From Acidimicrobiales bacterium (GTDB lineage Bacteria > Actinomycetota > Acidimicrobiia > Acidimicrobiales > JAVJTC01): DNA of 64,000 bases. Numbering within the stretch: position 1 is the stretch's first letter; every line of letters begins with the position of its first letter. A model generated the notes under the pieces. The model worked only from the letters and a program-made list of their open reading frames with translations. It made no database searches and was not told where the DNA came from. The stretch spans positions 1-64,000 of the forward strand of contig JAVJTC010000017.1 of assembly GCA_040219085.1 (NCBI GenBank). The letters are read 5' to 3'. Positions 1-7,766 of the stretch are shown here, in pieces. The translations under genes were made by a program, and so were the position numbers.

Positions 1-807
1 CGTGATGTGCACGACCGGGTCCGACACGCCGTACTCGAAGGACCACATCTCATCGGTGTCCCAGCCGACCATCGGATCGGCCAACGTGACGTTGTCCACC
101 CGGACCGTGCCCGACCCGTCACGCAGCGCGACCTTGATCGACAGGCCAGCCCACGGCGTCGCGTCGAACATGTTCAGGCGCCACTCGCTGCAGTACGCGC
201 AGCGGTGAACATCGACCTGAGTCTCCGCCGTGTACCCGTCCGCAGACGAATACACGTACGCCTTCACCTCGTTCTTCCTGTTACCCGTGAACTCCACGTC
301 GAACAACACCGACGCGCCACCCGACGGGACCGCGATCGCAGAAGACTGGATCTTCGCCTCTGACAAGCGCACCATCGAATCCGCGCCCCGCGCCTCCACA
401 GCCGGCGTCCCCTCCAGAGTCGCCCAACTTGTCAGGTCATTCGTCGCGAAGTCACCGTTGGACAACAGCGTCGTTGCGTCCGGGGGAACCATCTCCGAGT
501 TCGCGTTCAGCTGCCCCAACGACACCGGCGCATCCTCGAAACCCGGGTTCGTCAACGTCGACAATCCCGGCGACGACGCCGGGTCCAGGCCGCCGTTGAA
601 CGGGAACGTCACCGGAGCGCCTGACGGCGACGGAGCCGGATTCGTCCCCTGCGCCAACGCCGGTACGACGTTCGGCGAACCGGCCCAGCGAGACACCGAA
701 TCGAACACCGGCGCAGTCACCACCACCTGCGCCGCTAGACCCAACACCACAGCGATCGAGATCCGGAGGATCCACGGACCCCACCAACGACGCGACATAC
801 CCGCCAT
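1..807 (-). CDS. Secreted protein of unknown function, C-terminus cut by window edge
   Basis: Open frame of 269 codons running off the left edge without a stop. The ATG at 807 follows an AGGAGG Shine-Dalgarno (815-820 on the plus strand) at 7 nt. Residues 1-12 are basic and aromatic (MAGMSRRWWGPW) and are followed by a hydrophobic stretch to about residue 32, which reads as a signal peptide or N-terminal anchor. Further on there are NPGFE and LLSNGDF motifs with a tryptophan soon after, and a VRVDNVTL strand, the usual signature of carbohydrate-binding-module-like jelly-roll domains; this part is inference. Two cysteines lie four residues apart in HRCAYC. Such modules often precede large cell-surface or RHS-type proteins in actinobacteria, but the part that would decide this lies outside the window. 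The whole plus strand opposite it is also open, but has no signal peptide or ribosome site. Confidence 0.72.
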   Translation of the reverse strand, partial: MAGMSRRWWGPWILRISIAVVLGLAAQVVVTAPVFDSVSRWAGSPNVVPALAQGTNPAPSPSGAPVTFPFNGGLDPASSPGLSTLTNPGFEDAPVSLGQLNANSEMVPPDATTLLSNGDFATNDLTSWATLEGTPAVEARGADSMVRLSEAKIQSSAIAVPSGGASVLFDVEFTGNRKNEVKAYVYSSADGYTAETQVDVHRCAYCSEWRLNMFDATPWAGLSIKVALRDGSGTVRVDNVTLADPMVGWDTDEMWSFEYGVSDPVVHIT

Positions 808-907
808 GACACCGCCTCCTGCGCCCGTACCCGCCCCTACAGCAGCATCAGACCCCCGCACGCTAACCCCAGCACTCATACCCGCGCAAGAGATTCTCAG
901 AGATACC

Positions 908-931
908 TATCTAGGTCATCGGACCTAGATA
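908..931. repeat. Perfect 10-bp inverted repeat, candidate operator
   Basis: TATCTAGGTC at 908-917 and GACCTAGATA at 922-931 are perfect inverted copies around a 4-nt centre (ATCG). It lies about 100 bp upstream of the secreted-protein gene (start 807), with no T-tract. An operator for that gene is the simplest reading. The intergenic stretch 808-1107 otherwise holds only this repeat, the hairpin at 952-985 and the crotonase -10 box. Confidence 0.5.
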
Positions 932-951
932 CGCAGCGCTAGGCCGCAGGG

Positions 952-985
952 CGGGCGAGGCGCCCGAACCGCAGCGCCTCGCCCG
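952..985. repeat. Strong G+C hairpin between divergent genes
   Basis: CGGGCGAGGCGC (952-963) pairs perfectly with GCGCCTCGCCCG (974-985) around a 10-nt loop. It looks like an intrinsic terminator stem, but no gene ends here: both neighbours start outward. It may mark a small RNA, an insulator or the remains of a lost gene. Confidence 0.5.
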
Positions 986-1094
986 ACCCCGGGCTAGGGA
1001 TCCGCTCCTACAACCCACTATCCGCCTCGGGACCGATCCGCTTACCGGCGGCACCCCCGCGTGCCGAATGACGACACCGTGGGCCCAGCCCCGT

Positions 1095-1100
1095 TAGCGT
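1095..1100 (+). promoter_or_regulatory. -10 box TAGCGT of the crotonase gene
   Basis: TAGCGT ends 7 nt before the ATG at 1108 and no Shine-Dalgarno precedes that ATG, so the transcript probably starts on the start codon (leaderless). Confidence 0.55.
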
Positions 1101-1107
1101 CTCGGGG

Positions 1108-1878
1108 ATGTCCGACGTCGTGCGCTACGAGACCGAGGGCCGCGTGGCGGTCATCACCCTGGACCGACCCGAGGCCCGCAACGCCATCGACGGGCGCGTC
1201 GCCAGCGGCCTGGAAGCGGCCGTCGACCGCCTCGAGGCCGACCCCGACGTCTGGGTCGGCATCCTCGCCGCCGAGGGGCCGGTGTTCTGTGCCGGTGCCG
1301 ACCTGAAAGCCATCTCGCAGGGCCGGATCGCCGAGCTGTCCACTCCCGGAGGCGGCTTCGCCGGCTTCGCCCGCAAGCCGCGCACCAAGCCCATCATCGC
1401 CGCGGTGCACGCCCTGGCCGTGGCCGGCGGGTTCGAACTCGTGCTGAGCTGCGACCTCGTGGTCGCCTCGCGATCCGCCGGATTCGCTCTGCCCGAGGTG
1501 AAGCGGGCGCTGATCGCCGGCGCCGGCGGACTCGTCCGACTCCCCCGCCGCCTCCCCCGCAACGTCGCCACCGAAATCGCCCTGACCGGTGACCCGATCA
1601 CCGCCGAGCGTGCCCACGCGCTCGGTCTCGTCAACCGCCTGTGCGACGAGGGCGGCACCCTCGCGGCCGCGCACGAACTCGCCGCGGCGATCGTCGTCAA
1701 CGCCCCCGTAGCGGTACGACTCTCGAAGCGGGTCATCGACTCAGCCGACGAACGCGCCGACGACGAGGGCTTCGCCACCTCCGGGCGGCTCCACGGCGAG
1801 CTCGAAGCGAGTGAGGATTTCAAAGAGGGCCCCCTGGCCTTCATCGAGAAGCGCCCACCGCGCTGGACCGGCCGCTGA
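1108..1878 (+). CDS. Enoyl-CoA hydratase/isomerase family protein (crotonase)
   Basis: A 256-residue crotonase, normal length for the family. The CoA/oxyanion-hole segment CAGADLK is at residues 61-67 and the second oxyanion glycine pair is in VAGGFEL. Both acid residues of classical enoyl-CoA hydratases are present, Glu110 (AGGFE) and Glu130 (ALPE), so hydration of 2-trans-enoyl-CoA in fatty-acid or amino-acid breakdown is chemically plausible. The ATG at 1108 is chosen because a -10 box lies 7 nt upstream; the in-frame region before it shows no ribosome site. It stands alone, with a surface-protein gene 79 bp downstream on the same strand. Substrate preference cannot be read from the sequence. 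Confidence 0.9.
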   Translation: MSDVVRYETEGRVAVITLDRPEARNAIDGRVASGLEAAVDRLEADPDVWVGILAAEGPVFCAGADLKAISQGRIAELSTPGGGFAGFARKPRTKPIIAAVHALAVAGGFELVLSCDLVVASRSAGFALPEVKRALIAGAGGLVRLPRRLPRNVATEIALTGDPITAERAHALGLVNRLCDEGGTLAAAHELAAAIVVNAPVAVRLSKRVIDSADERADDEGFATSGRLHGELEASEDFKEGPLAFIEKRPPRWTGR

Positions 1879-1957
1879 CGCCGGAATCCCTGCACCGTTG
1901 CGCCAGGGTGAGTAACGTTGCGCGGAATGCCTGCGGGCTGAACGAGGGAGCTCAACG

Positions 1958-2578
1958 ATGAAGACTGCACGATTTGTGGCACTGACGGTGATGGCGGGGC
2001 TGTTTGCACTGCTGTGGGTCGCCCCTGCCGGCGCCCAGGACGAGTCGCCATTCTCACTGACCACCGACCCGGCGACGGTCCCCGAGGCGGGGACCTACGA
2101 CGTCACCCTGACCGGCGAGGGTTTCACCGCCGATCAGATCTCCGCCTCGTTCTGTCCGGGGGCCGAAGGCGACATCGAGGCCATCACGCCCGAGAACTTC
2201 CTCAACCTGTGTGACCTCCCCTCGATCCAGGCCGACGACAACACCGACGGACTCGTCACGCTGACCTTCACCGGCGTCGAGATCCCCGAGGAGGGCCTCG
2301 TGTGGCTCGCCGGTGACATCGTCGGCCAGCAGGAGTTCGCCTCGGCGGTCATCACCGTCGGCGCGGATGACGGCGCTGCGGATGATGGAGCAGCCGACGA
2401 CGGCGCTGCCGACGACGGTGCGGCGGATGACGGCGCCGCTGACGATGGGGCCGCCGACGACGGCGAAGATCTCCCCGAGACCGGGTCCGAGAGCAGCCTC
2501 ATCGCCATCGTGGGCGTTGCGATCCTCGCAGCCGGCGTGATGATGGTCGGCTTCGGGCGGCGCCTCGGTCGCCTCTGA
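1958..2578 (+). CDS. LPXTG-type cell-surface protein with Asp-Asp-Gly-Ala repeats
   Basis: A 206-residue exported protein. It has an N-terminal signal peptide (KTAR followed by a hydrophobic core ending near APAGA at residue 26), an extracellular domain of about 110 residues with two cysteines, seven tandem ADDGA units, then LPETG, a hydrophobic helix and a basic tail (GRRLGRL). The last three form a classical sortase sorting signal: sortase cuts between T and G and links the protein to the cell wall. The repeat would be a flexible, highly acidic stalk. The ATG at 1958 follows a GAGGGAG ribosome site. A strong hairpin terminator with a UUCG loop follows the stop. No sortase gene is in the window. 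The folded domain is not recognised. Confidence 0.85.
   Translation: MKTARFVALTVMAGLFALLWVAPAGAQDESPFSLTTDPATVPEAGTYDVTLTGEGFTADQISASFCPGAEGDIEAITPENFLNLCDLPSIQADDNTDGLVTLTFTGVEIPEEGLVWLAGDIVGQQEFASAVITVGADDGAADDGAADDGAADDGAADDGAADDGAADDGEDLPETGSESSLIAIVGVAILAAGVMMVGFGRRLGRL
2363..2467 (+). repeat. Seven tandem 15-bp units coding ADDGA
   Basis: Units start at 2363, 2378, 2393, 2408, 2423, 2438 and 2453; the last ends in Glu. Synonymous third-base changes between units show the copies have been kept at protein level while drifting at DNA level. Confidence 0.9.
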
Positions 2579-2599
2579 CCCCACTCCCTGATCTGAACG

Positions 2600-2625
2600 A
2601 CGGCCGGGTCTTCGGACCCGGCCGT
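2600..2625. terminator. Hairpin terminator with TTCG loop
   Basis: ACGGCCGGGTC (2600-2610) and GACCCGGCCGT (2615-2625) form a perfect 11-bp stem closed by a TTCG tetraloop. It separates the LPETG gene from the convergent acyl-CoA dehydrogenase gene and could serve both. Confidence 0.85.
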
Positions 2626-2636
2626 TGCGCGTCCGC

Positions 2637-3842
2637 CTAGCCGCGCGGGATCTCGCTCCACGGGATGTCCCGGTCGACGCCCGGCTCCTTCGGCAGACCC
2701 AGTACCCGCTCGCCGAGGATGTTGCGCATGATCTCCGACGTGCCGCCCTCGATCGAGTTGGCCCGGGACCGCAGGAAACCGTGCGTGCCGAGATCGGAGC
2801 CGCCTGTCAGGTTCTCGGGTCTCGCCATCGGATAGCCCGGCTCGTGTACCGCGGCGTCGGCTCCGACCACGTCGAGGATGCAGTCGTAGATCTCCTGGTT
2901 CAGCTCGGCCGAGATCAACTTGCCGACCGAGCCCTCCGGCCCCGGAGTACCCGAACTCGCCGTTTCCGCCGCCCGATGATGCGTCAGGCGCAGAGCCTCC
3001 GCCCGAGCCCACAGGGACACCACACGGTCCCGCAGGACCGCACGGCGCTGCGGCGTCAGTGAGTCCCGTCGCTGCCGCCATGTGTCGACCAGCACGCCGA
3101 TGGGGCCGGTGCCCCGTCGGCTCACGCCACCGCCGAGGGCGACCCGTTCGTTCATCAGCGTGGTCACGGCGACGGACCATCCCTGGCCACGATCGCCGAG
3201 ACGGCTCGCGTCGGGGATCCTCACATCGGTGAGGAACACCTCGTTGAACTCGGCCTCACCGGTGATCTGGAACAGCGGCCGGACGTCGACGCCCGGCGCC
3301 GCCATGTCCAACAGGAAATAGGTGAGGCCCTTGTGCTTGGGCTGGTCGGGATCGCTGCGGGCGACCAACATCCCCCACCGTGCGACATGGGCGAGCGTGG
3401 TCCACACCTTCTGGCCGTTGACGACCCACTCGTCACCGTCGAGCACCGCCCGCGCCCCGAGCCCGGCCACATCGGAACCCGCCGACGGCTCCGAGAACAG
3501 CTGACACCAGATCTCCTCGCCCGTGAAGCACGGTCGGAACAGCGTCCGCTTCATCTCGTCGCTGCCGTAGGCGAGAACGGTGGGCATCCCCATCCCGATC
3601 CCGATCGCGTTCACCGAGATGTTCGAGTACGTCTTGGGCGCCTTCGCCAACTCGGCGTCAACCACCGTCTGGGCGCGGGGCTCGAGACCGAGACCACCGA
3701 GACCCTCGGGGAAGCTCACCACCGCGAGGCCCCTGTCGTACTGCTCGCCGCGGAAGGTCACCTGATCCACCTGGTCGGGTGGCACCTCCGCCAGCAGGTC
3801 CGCGACCATCCCGCGCAGTTGTTCGTCGTCGACGTCCCCCAT
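2637..3842 (-). CDS. Acyl-CoA dehydrogenase (FadE-type)
   Basis: A 401-residue flavoprotein of the acyl-CoA dehydrogenase family, which introduces the first double bond in beta-oxidation of acyl-CoA esters and passes electrons to ETF. The FAD/substrate motif CQLFSEPSAGSDVAGL and the WTTLAHVA segment are present. The C-terminal region has SIEGGTSEIMRNILGERV, where the Glu of IEG matches the catalytic base of medium-chain dehydrogenases. The ATG at 3842 (MGDVDDEQ) is preferred over an upstream in-frame start at 3905, because a TAGGTT -10 box lies 8 nt before it and the extra 21 residues look non-coding. It is convergent with the LPETG gene and divergent from the lipoprotein gene. Chain-length specificity is unknown. 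Confidence 0.9.
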   Translation of the reverse strand: MGDVDDEQLRGMVADLLAEVPPDQVDQVTFRGEQYDRGLAVVSFPEGLGGLGLEPRAQTVVDAELAKAPKTYSNISVNAIGIGMGMPTVLAYGSDEMKRTLFRPCFTGEEIWCQLFSEPSAGSDVAGLGARAVLDGDEWVVNGQKVWTTLAHVARWGMLVARSDPDQPKHKGLTYFLLDMAAPGVDVRPLFQITGEAEFNEVFLTDVRIPDASRLGDRGQGWSVAVTTLMNERVALGGGVSRRGTGPIGVLVDTWRQRRDSLTPQRRAVLRDRVVSLWARAEALRLTHHRAAETASSGTPGPEGSVGKLISAELNQEIYDCILDVVGADAAVHEPGYPMARPENLTGGSDLGTHGFLRSRANSIEGGTSEIMRNILGERVLGLPKEPGVDRDIPWSEIPRG

Positions 3843-3850
3843 GGCCCGCA

Positions 3851-3856
3851 AACCTA
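3851..3856 (-). promoter_or_regulatory. -10 box TAGGTT of the acyl-CoA dehydrogenase
   Basis: Minus-strand TAGGTT, 8 nt before the ATG at 3842, with no ribosome site between; a leaderless start is likely. Confidence 0.5.
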
Positions 3857-3906
3857 CCGTCGTGCGACCACCCGAACCCGGTCGACGAACTGCCCAGCCG
3901 ATCACC

Positions 3907-3912
3907 TAGCCT
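3907..3912 (+). promoter_or_regulatory. -10 box TAGCCT of the lipoprotein gene
   Basis: TAGCCT ends 7 nt before the ATG at 3920. It decides that start over an in-frame codon at 3779 inside the divergent gene. Confidence 0.55.
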
Positions 3913-3919
3913 CGTCACG

Positions 3920-4570
3920 ATGTCGAGGACCCCGCACACCTCCCGGTCACGTCTGGTCCTGCTCGCCGCGATCGTCACGATCGCTCTCGTGGCCGCTGCC
4001 TGCGGTGGCGGCGACGACGGGTCGCTGCCCGACGACTTCGACCTCGCAGCCGAAGGGCTCCCCGAGGCGTCCTCGGTGCCGGACCGGACGATCGACACGA
4101 CCCCACTCGGCCCCTTCGACATCGGAGGGAACGTCAACGACGGCTTCGACCGCTGTGGTCTCTACAACCCGACCGAGCTGACTGAGCTCTTCGCAGGCGC
4201 ATGGGAGCTGAGTGTCGTCCGTGGAGACGGGGCGGCCTGCGTCTGGAGGAACGTCGAAGGCGCCGACGTGCTCGAGTACCTGCGGGTCGCCGTGGTCGAG
4301 GCCCGGCCGAGCGAGATCGGCGGGTTCGACCCGACTCTCGGCGACGACGCATCGGACCTGAACACCGCCGTCGAGAGCGCCCTGGAGATCGGCGACGAGA
4401 CGTTCGAGGTCCCCACCGGCACCTACGGCTCCGGCATCGCCTTCCGCAAGGGCGATGTGGCCGTGCAGGTCCACGCCATCTGGGGGGTCGACGACTTCGA
4501 CGCGCAGGCCCGGATCGAGCGCCAGATCGAGTTCCGTGTGGCCGAGAACATCGCGTCGCGGCTCCCCTGA
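3920..4570 (+). CDS. Lipoprotein, DUF3558-like in layout
   Basis: A 216-residue lipoprotein: basic N-terminus, hydrophobic core and lipobox LVAAAC with Cys28 as the lipidation site, followed by a short GGGDDGS linker. The mature domain has two cysteines in FDRCGLYN and AACVWRN, a spacing that recalls actinobacterial DUF3558/LpqB-type lipoproteins; this is a resemblance only. It would sit on the outer face of the cytoplasmic membrane. The stop is 5 nt before the threonine dehydratase start, so both are probably on one transcript. The start at 3920 is supported by the -10 box just upstream. No enzymatic motif was seen. Confidence 0.8.
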   Translation: MSRTPHTSRSRLVLLAAIVTIALVAAACGGGDDGSLPDDFDLAAEGLPEASSVPDRTIDTTPLGPFDIGGNVNDGFDRCGLYNPTELTELFAGAWELSVVRGDGAACVWRNVEGADVLEYLRVAVVEARPSEIGGFDPTLGDDASDLNTAVESALEIGDETFEVPTGTYGSGIAFRKGDVAVQVHAIWGVDDFDAQARIERQIEFRVAENIASRLP

Positions 4571-4575
4571 CCGCG

Positions 4576-5799
4576 ATGGACGAACAGTTCGCGATCTCGC
4601 CCAGGGATGTGTCCCGGGCCGCGGGCACGATCGCCGACGACGTCGTGGCGACGCCCACCCTGCCCTCCCGGACGCTCTCAGCGCTGACGGGCGCGGAGAT
4701 CTTCGTGAAGTTCGAGAACCTCCAGTTCACGGCGTCGTTCAAGGACCGCGGCTCGGCGAACCGGCTCCACCACCTCGACCCCGATGAACGCCGGCGGGGC
4801 GTCATCGCCGTGTCCGCCGGGAACCACGCACAGGGCGTCGCCTACCACGCCGGACGGATGGGGGTTCCCGCGACGATCGTGATGCCCGAGTCGGCCCCGT
4901 ACTCCAAGGTGGTCCAGACCCGACGCCTCGGCGCCGAGGTCCTCCAGCACGGCGCCACCTTCGCCGACGCCGCCGCCCACGCCCATTCGCTCATCGCCGA
5001 GCGGGGACTGGTCGAGATCCCCCCCTACGACGACCCCCTCGTCATGGCCGGCCAGGGAACCGTCGCGCTCGAGATGCTCGATGCCGTGCCCGACCTCGAC
5101 GTGATCCTCGTGCCCGTCGGTGGCGGTGGACTCATCGCGGGGATGGCCACGGCTGTGGCCGGCTCCGGCTCCACGACCGAGGTCGTCGGCGTCCAGAGCG
5201 AGACCTACCCGTCGATGATCCGCGCCCTCGCCGGCGAGGAGTTCACCTCGTCATCGACCGGGACCATCGCCGACGGAATTGCCGTGAAGACCCCCGGCGC
5301 GCTGACGCTGCCCATCGTGGCGCGCCACGTCCACGACATGATCGCCGTGTCAGAAGAGGCCATCGAGGACGCGGTACGCCTGCTCATCGAGATCGAGAAG
5401 ACCGTCGCCGAGGGTGCGGGCGCCATCGCGCTCGGCGCCGTCCTCGAGGACCGCTCGCGATTCGAAGGCCGTCGGGTCGGTCTCGTCCTGTCCGGCGGCA
5501 ACATCGACACGCGCCTGCTCACGTCCGTGCTGATGCGGGGCCTCGGCCGGACGGGGCGGCTCACCCCGCTGCAGATCGACCTGGACGATCTCCCGGGGCG
5601 TCTCGCTGCGGTGGCCACCGTGATCGGTGACGCCGGAGCGAACATCGTGGAGGTGGAACACCGGCGGATGTTCGGGCCGCTGTCGGCACGGTCCACGACC
5701 CTCGACGTCGTCGTCGAGACTCGCGACGGGCACCACGCCGACGAGGTGGTCGAGAAACTCCGCGCCGCCGGGCTACCGGCCCGCCGACTCAGTCCTTGA
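4576..5799 (+). CDS. ilvA: Threonine dehydratase with C-terminal ACT domain
   Basis: A 407-residue PLP enzyme that deaminates threonine to 2-oxobutanoate, the entry step of isoleucine synthesis. The PLP lysine is Lys56 in ASFKDRGSANR, the phosphate-binding glycine loop is PVGGGGLIAG, and SAGNHAQGVAYHA is a family signature. Residues from about 330 onward (LDDLPGRLAAVATVIGDAGANI) form a single ACT-like regulatory domain, the arrangement of the shorter TdcB/YgkP-like form, so either a biosynthetic or a catabolic role is possible. The ATG at 4576 lies 5 nt after the lipoprotein stop. The final codons (LSP) lie in the first copy of a 19-bp repeat shared with the convergent gene. Confidence 0.9.
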   Translation: MDEQFAISPRDVSRAAGTIADDVVATPTLPSRTLSALTGAEIFVKFENLQFTASFKDRGSANRLHHLDPDERRRGVIAVSAGNHAQGVAYHAGRMGVPATIVMPESAPYSKVVQTRRLGAEVLQHGATFADAAAHAHSLIAERGLVEIPPYDDPLVMAGQGTVALEMLDAVPDLDVILVPVGGGGLIAGMATAVAGSGSTTEVVGVQSETYPSMIRALAGEEFTSSSTGTIADGIAVKTPGALTLPIVARHVHDMIAVSEEAIEDAVRLLIEIEKTVAEGAGAIALGAVLEDRSRFEGRRVGLVLSGGNIDTRLLTSVLMRGLGRTGRLTPLQIDLDDLPGRLAAVATVIGDAGANIVEVEHRRMFGPLSARSTTLDVVVETRDGHHADEVVEKLRAAGLPARRLSP

Positions 5800-5856
5800 G
5801 AGTCGGTCAGTCCTCGAGCGCCGTCTCAGTCCTCGAGACCCGACTCAGTCCTTGAG
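5788..5856. repeat. Four copies of CTCAGTCCTTGAG at ~19-bp spacing
   Basis: Copies of CTCAGTCC(T/C)(T/C)GAG or close variants begin at 5788, about 5806, 5825 and 5844. The first encodes the C-terminus of threonine dehydratase, and the last, read on the other strand, the C-terminus of the zinc-ribbon protein. The unit is partly palindromic (CTC...GAG). It may also act in termination between the two convergent genes. Confidence 0.75.
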
Positions 5857-6042
5857 CGCCACCGCGTTCGGCGTGACGTTCATCTTCGGCTCGTAGGCCT
5901 CCGCCACGACCTCGGTCGCCTCGCCCGCCATCGACGCCCGCAGTTCCTCACGACATCCCGTGCAGGGACCCCAGTACTCCCCGGAAACGGTCGCCCCGCA
6001 GCGGGGGCACTCGAACGCGGCCAGGTCGATGGTGTCGCTCAC
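5845..6042 (-). CDS. Small zinc-ribbon protein
   Basis: A 65-residue protein read from a GTG at 6042. Two CxxC pairs, ECPRCG (residues 12-15) and GPCTGC (27-30), make a four-cysteine zinc ribbon. The second half ends in EPKMNVTPNAVALKD, which has the look of a conserved peptide rather than random tail. The gene lies 28 bp downstream of the fatty-acid-hydroxylase-like gene on the same strand and is probably co-transcribed with it. A longer frame to 6195 exists but would run through the end of that gene. Zinc ribbons of this kind bind nucleic acid or partner proteins; no specific function can be assigned. Confidence 0.7.
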   Translation of the reverse strand: MSDTIDLAAFECPRCGATVSGEYWGPCTGCREELRASMAGEATEVVAEAYEPKMNVTPNAVALKD

Positions 6043-6070
6043 CCTGTGGACACTACCGATCGACGGGTGC

Positions 6071-6721
6071 TCAGTCGGCGACGGGTGCCTTGTCCGCCAG
6101 TGCCCGCCTGAGATCCTCCGCGCTGTGGCGGCGGCGCGTGGACCCCGCCAGCGTGTAGTCGTCGGCGAAGTCTGCGCGGACCTCACCGTCGTCACCGGTG
6201 AGCCACGACATCGCGAGGCGGCGCGGGACCTTGACCGGACCGTCGCCCTCGGTCGTGCGCCCGACCATGTCCCAGACCGGACTCGTCACACCGAAGTTCC
6301 TCCGGGGCGTCGAGAAGTGGTGGCGGAAGTGGTTGCGCCACAGGACCCGGGTGACCGGGCCCGACGGTGGCCGGTGGTGCATGCGGTCGTGCAGCCACGT
6401 GTACCCGCAGTACCCGGCGGTGTAGCCGGTTGCGATCTTCGAGGCTCGACGGGTACCGGCGAAGGGGGCGGTGAGCGCCGCCACGAGAGCGAAGCCGGCA
6501 CCCTTCCATCCGAGGGTCTCGGCATCGAGCGCGAGCGGATTCGTACGGTCGGGGTTCGCGTGGTGGTCGAGATGCTCCTCGGACAGCGGGTTCTTCCCGC
6601 CCTGGCCGTGCATGACCCAGCGGTGCACCGAGTACTCGGTCGCCGTCCACAGGACCCCGCCGGCGACGAGGCAGGCGAGGGTGCCCGTCCCCGCCGAGGG
6701 TGCCACGGTGCTTCGACCCAT
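6071..6721 (-). CDS. Fatty acid hydroxylase / carotene hydroxylase superfamily membrane protein
   Basis: A 216-residue protein with the clustered histidine boxes of the non-haem di-iron hydroxylase/desaturase superfamily: HRWVMHG, EEHLDHH, HDRMHH and HFRHHF. Hydrophobic segments flank them, so the active site should lie at the cytoplasmic membrane face. Known members hydroxylate fatty acyl chains, sterols or carotenoid rings; the substrate here is not evident. A -10 box (TAACCT) sits 6 nt before the ATG at 6721, and the LigD-type gene starts divergently at 6756, so only 34 bp separate the two start codons. The zinc-ribbon gene follows in the same direction. Confidence 0.85.
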   Translation of the reverse strand: MGRSTVAPSAGTGTLACLVAGGVLWTATEYSVHRWVMHGQGGKNPLSEEHLDHHANPDRTNPLALDAETLGWKGAGFALVAALTAPFAGTRRASKIATGYTAGYCGYTWLHDRMHHRPPSGPVTRVLWRNHFRHHFSTPRRNFGVTSPVWDMVGRTTEGDGPVKVPRRLAMSWLTGDDGEVRADFADDYTLAGSTRRRHSAEDLRRALADKAPVAD

Positions 6722-6727
6722 GCTTCG

Positions 6728-6733
6728 AGGTTA
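6728..6733 (-). promoter_or_regulatory. -10 box TAACCT of the hydroxylase gene
   Basis: Minus-strand TAACCT ends 6 nt before the ATG at 6721, so the mRNA is probably leaderless. Its divergent partner box is at 6744-6749. Confidence 0.5.
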
Positions 6734-6743
6734 CGCCCGCGGC

Positions 6744-6749
6744 TAGGTT
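6744..6749 (+). promoter_or_regulatory. -10 box TAGGTT of the LigD-polymerase gene
   Basis: TAGGTT ends 6 nt before the GTG at 6756, with no ribosome site between. Confidence 0.55.
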
Positions 6750-6755
6750 CGCGCC

Positions 6756-7766
6756 GTGGCAGCGGACGCCGAGATCCTCGAGATCGCCGGACACGACGTC
6801 CGCATCTCCAATCCCGACAAGGTCTTCTTCAGCCGACGCGGGGAGACGAAACTCGACCTCGTCCGCTTCTACCTCGACCTCGGCGATGCGCTGATGTCCG
6901 CCGTGGGTGGCCGCCCCACGATGCTGCAGCGGTTCCCCGACGGAGCGGGCGGCAAGTCCTTCTACCAGAAGCGCGTCCCCGCGAACCCTCCCGAGTGGAT
7001 GCAGACGACGACGGTCGCGACGGTGAACGGGACGACGTCGAACGCGCTGGTCCTCGCCGATCTCGCCCATGTGGCGTGGGCCGTGAACCTGGGGTGTCTC
7101 GGCTTCCACACCTGGCCCTACACAGTTGTCGACCCGGGCCACGCCGACGAACTGCGGATCGATCTCGACCCCCACGGCGGTGTCGCTTTCGGTGCGGTGC
7201 GGGACGCGGCGATGGAGGTCCGTGCGCTCCTCGACGAGGTCGGTGTCGTCGGGTGGCCGAAGACGACGGGGTCCAAGGGGATCCACGTGGTGATCCGGTT
7301 GCGGCCCCGCTGGACCTCCTACGAGGTCCGCTCGGCCGCTGTTGCCGTCGCCCGTGAACTCGAACGCCGACGCCCCGACCTGATCACCGCGGCGTGGTGG
7401 AAGGAGGAGCGCGGGAAGCGCGTGTTCGTCGACTTCAACCAGAACGCGCCGCACAAGACGGTCTTCGCGCCGTGGTCCGTGCGTGCGCGCGTCGGGGCAC
7501 AGGTGTCGACGCCGCTGCGCTGGGACGAGGTCCCCGACGTGGACGCGGAGGAGTTGACGCTGCCCGTGGTGGCGGCGCTGTACGCCGAGCGGGGCGATCC
7601 GTGGGCGGGGATCGGCGATGGCCCGCAGTCGCTCGAGCCGCTGCTGGAGATGCACGAACGGGACCGGGCCGACGGGTTGATGGACGCCCCGTGGCCTCCC
7701 CAGTACCCCAAGATGCCCGACGAGCCGCCCCGGGTTGCGCCGTCTCGGGCGAAGACAGAGGAGTAG
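6756..7766 (+). CDS. Stand-alone LigD-type DNA polymerase/primase (PolDom)
   Basis: A 336-residue archaeo-eukaryotic-primase-type polymerase, the domain that fills gaps with ribo- or deoxynucleotides in bacterial non-homologous end joining. The metal-binding pair is in ELRIDLDP, the nucleotide-binding motif is TGSKGIHVV, and a third acid is in VFVDFNQN. Length and motif order match the isolated PolDom, with no ligase or phosphoesterase domain attached. Neither Ku nor an ATP-dependent ligase gene is nearby, so its partners, if any, are elsewhere. The GTG start at 6756 is supported by the -10 box 6 nt upstream. The C-terminal 40 residues are proline-rich and probably disordered. Confidence 0.9.
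   Translation: MAADAEILEIAGHDVRISNPDKVFFSRRGETKLDLVRFYLDLGDALMSAVGGRPTMLQRFPDGAGGKSFYQKRVPANPPEWMQTTTVATVNGTTSNALVLADLAHVAWAVNLGCLGFHTWPYTVVDPGHADELRIDLDPHGGVAFGAVRDAAMEVRALLDEVGVVGWPKTTGSKGIHVVIRLRPRWTSYEVRSAAVAVARELERRRPDLITAAWWKEERGKRVFVDFNQNAPHKTVFAPWSVRARVGAQVSTPLRWDEVPDVDAEELTLPVVAALYAERGDPWAGIGDGPQSLEPLLEMHERDRADGLMDAPWPPQYPKMPDEPPRVAPSRAKTEE

Noticed and set aside
230-928. Plus-strand open frame of 232 codons
   Set aside because: It is antisense to the secreted-protein gene, which has a ribosome site, a signal peptide and an uninterrupted frame to the window edge; the plus frame has none of these.
5788-5856. Short repeat cluster as a CRISPR array
   Set aside because: Repeat unit 13 bp, gaps about 6 bp; no spacer-length unique sequence and no cas genes.
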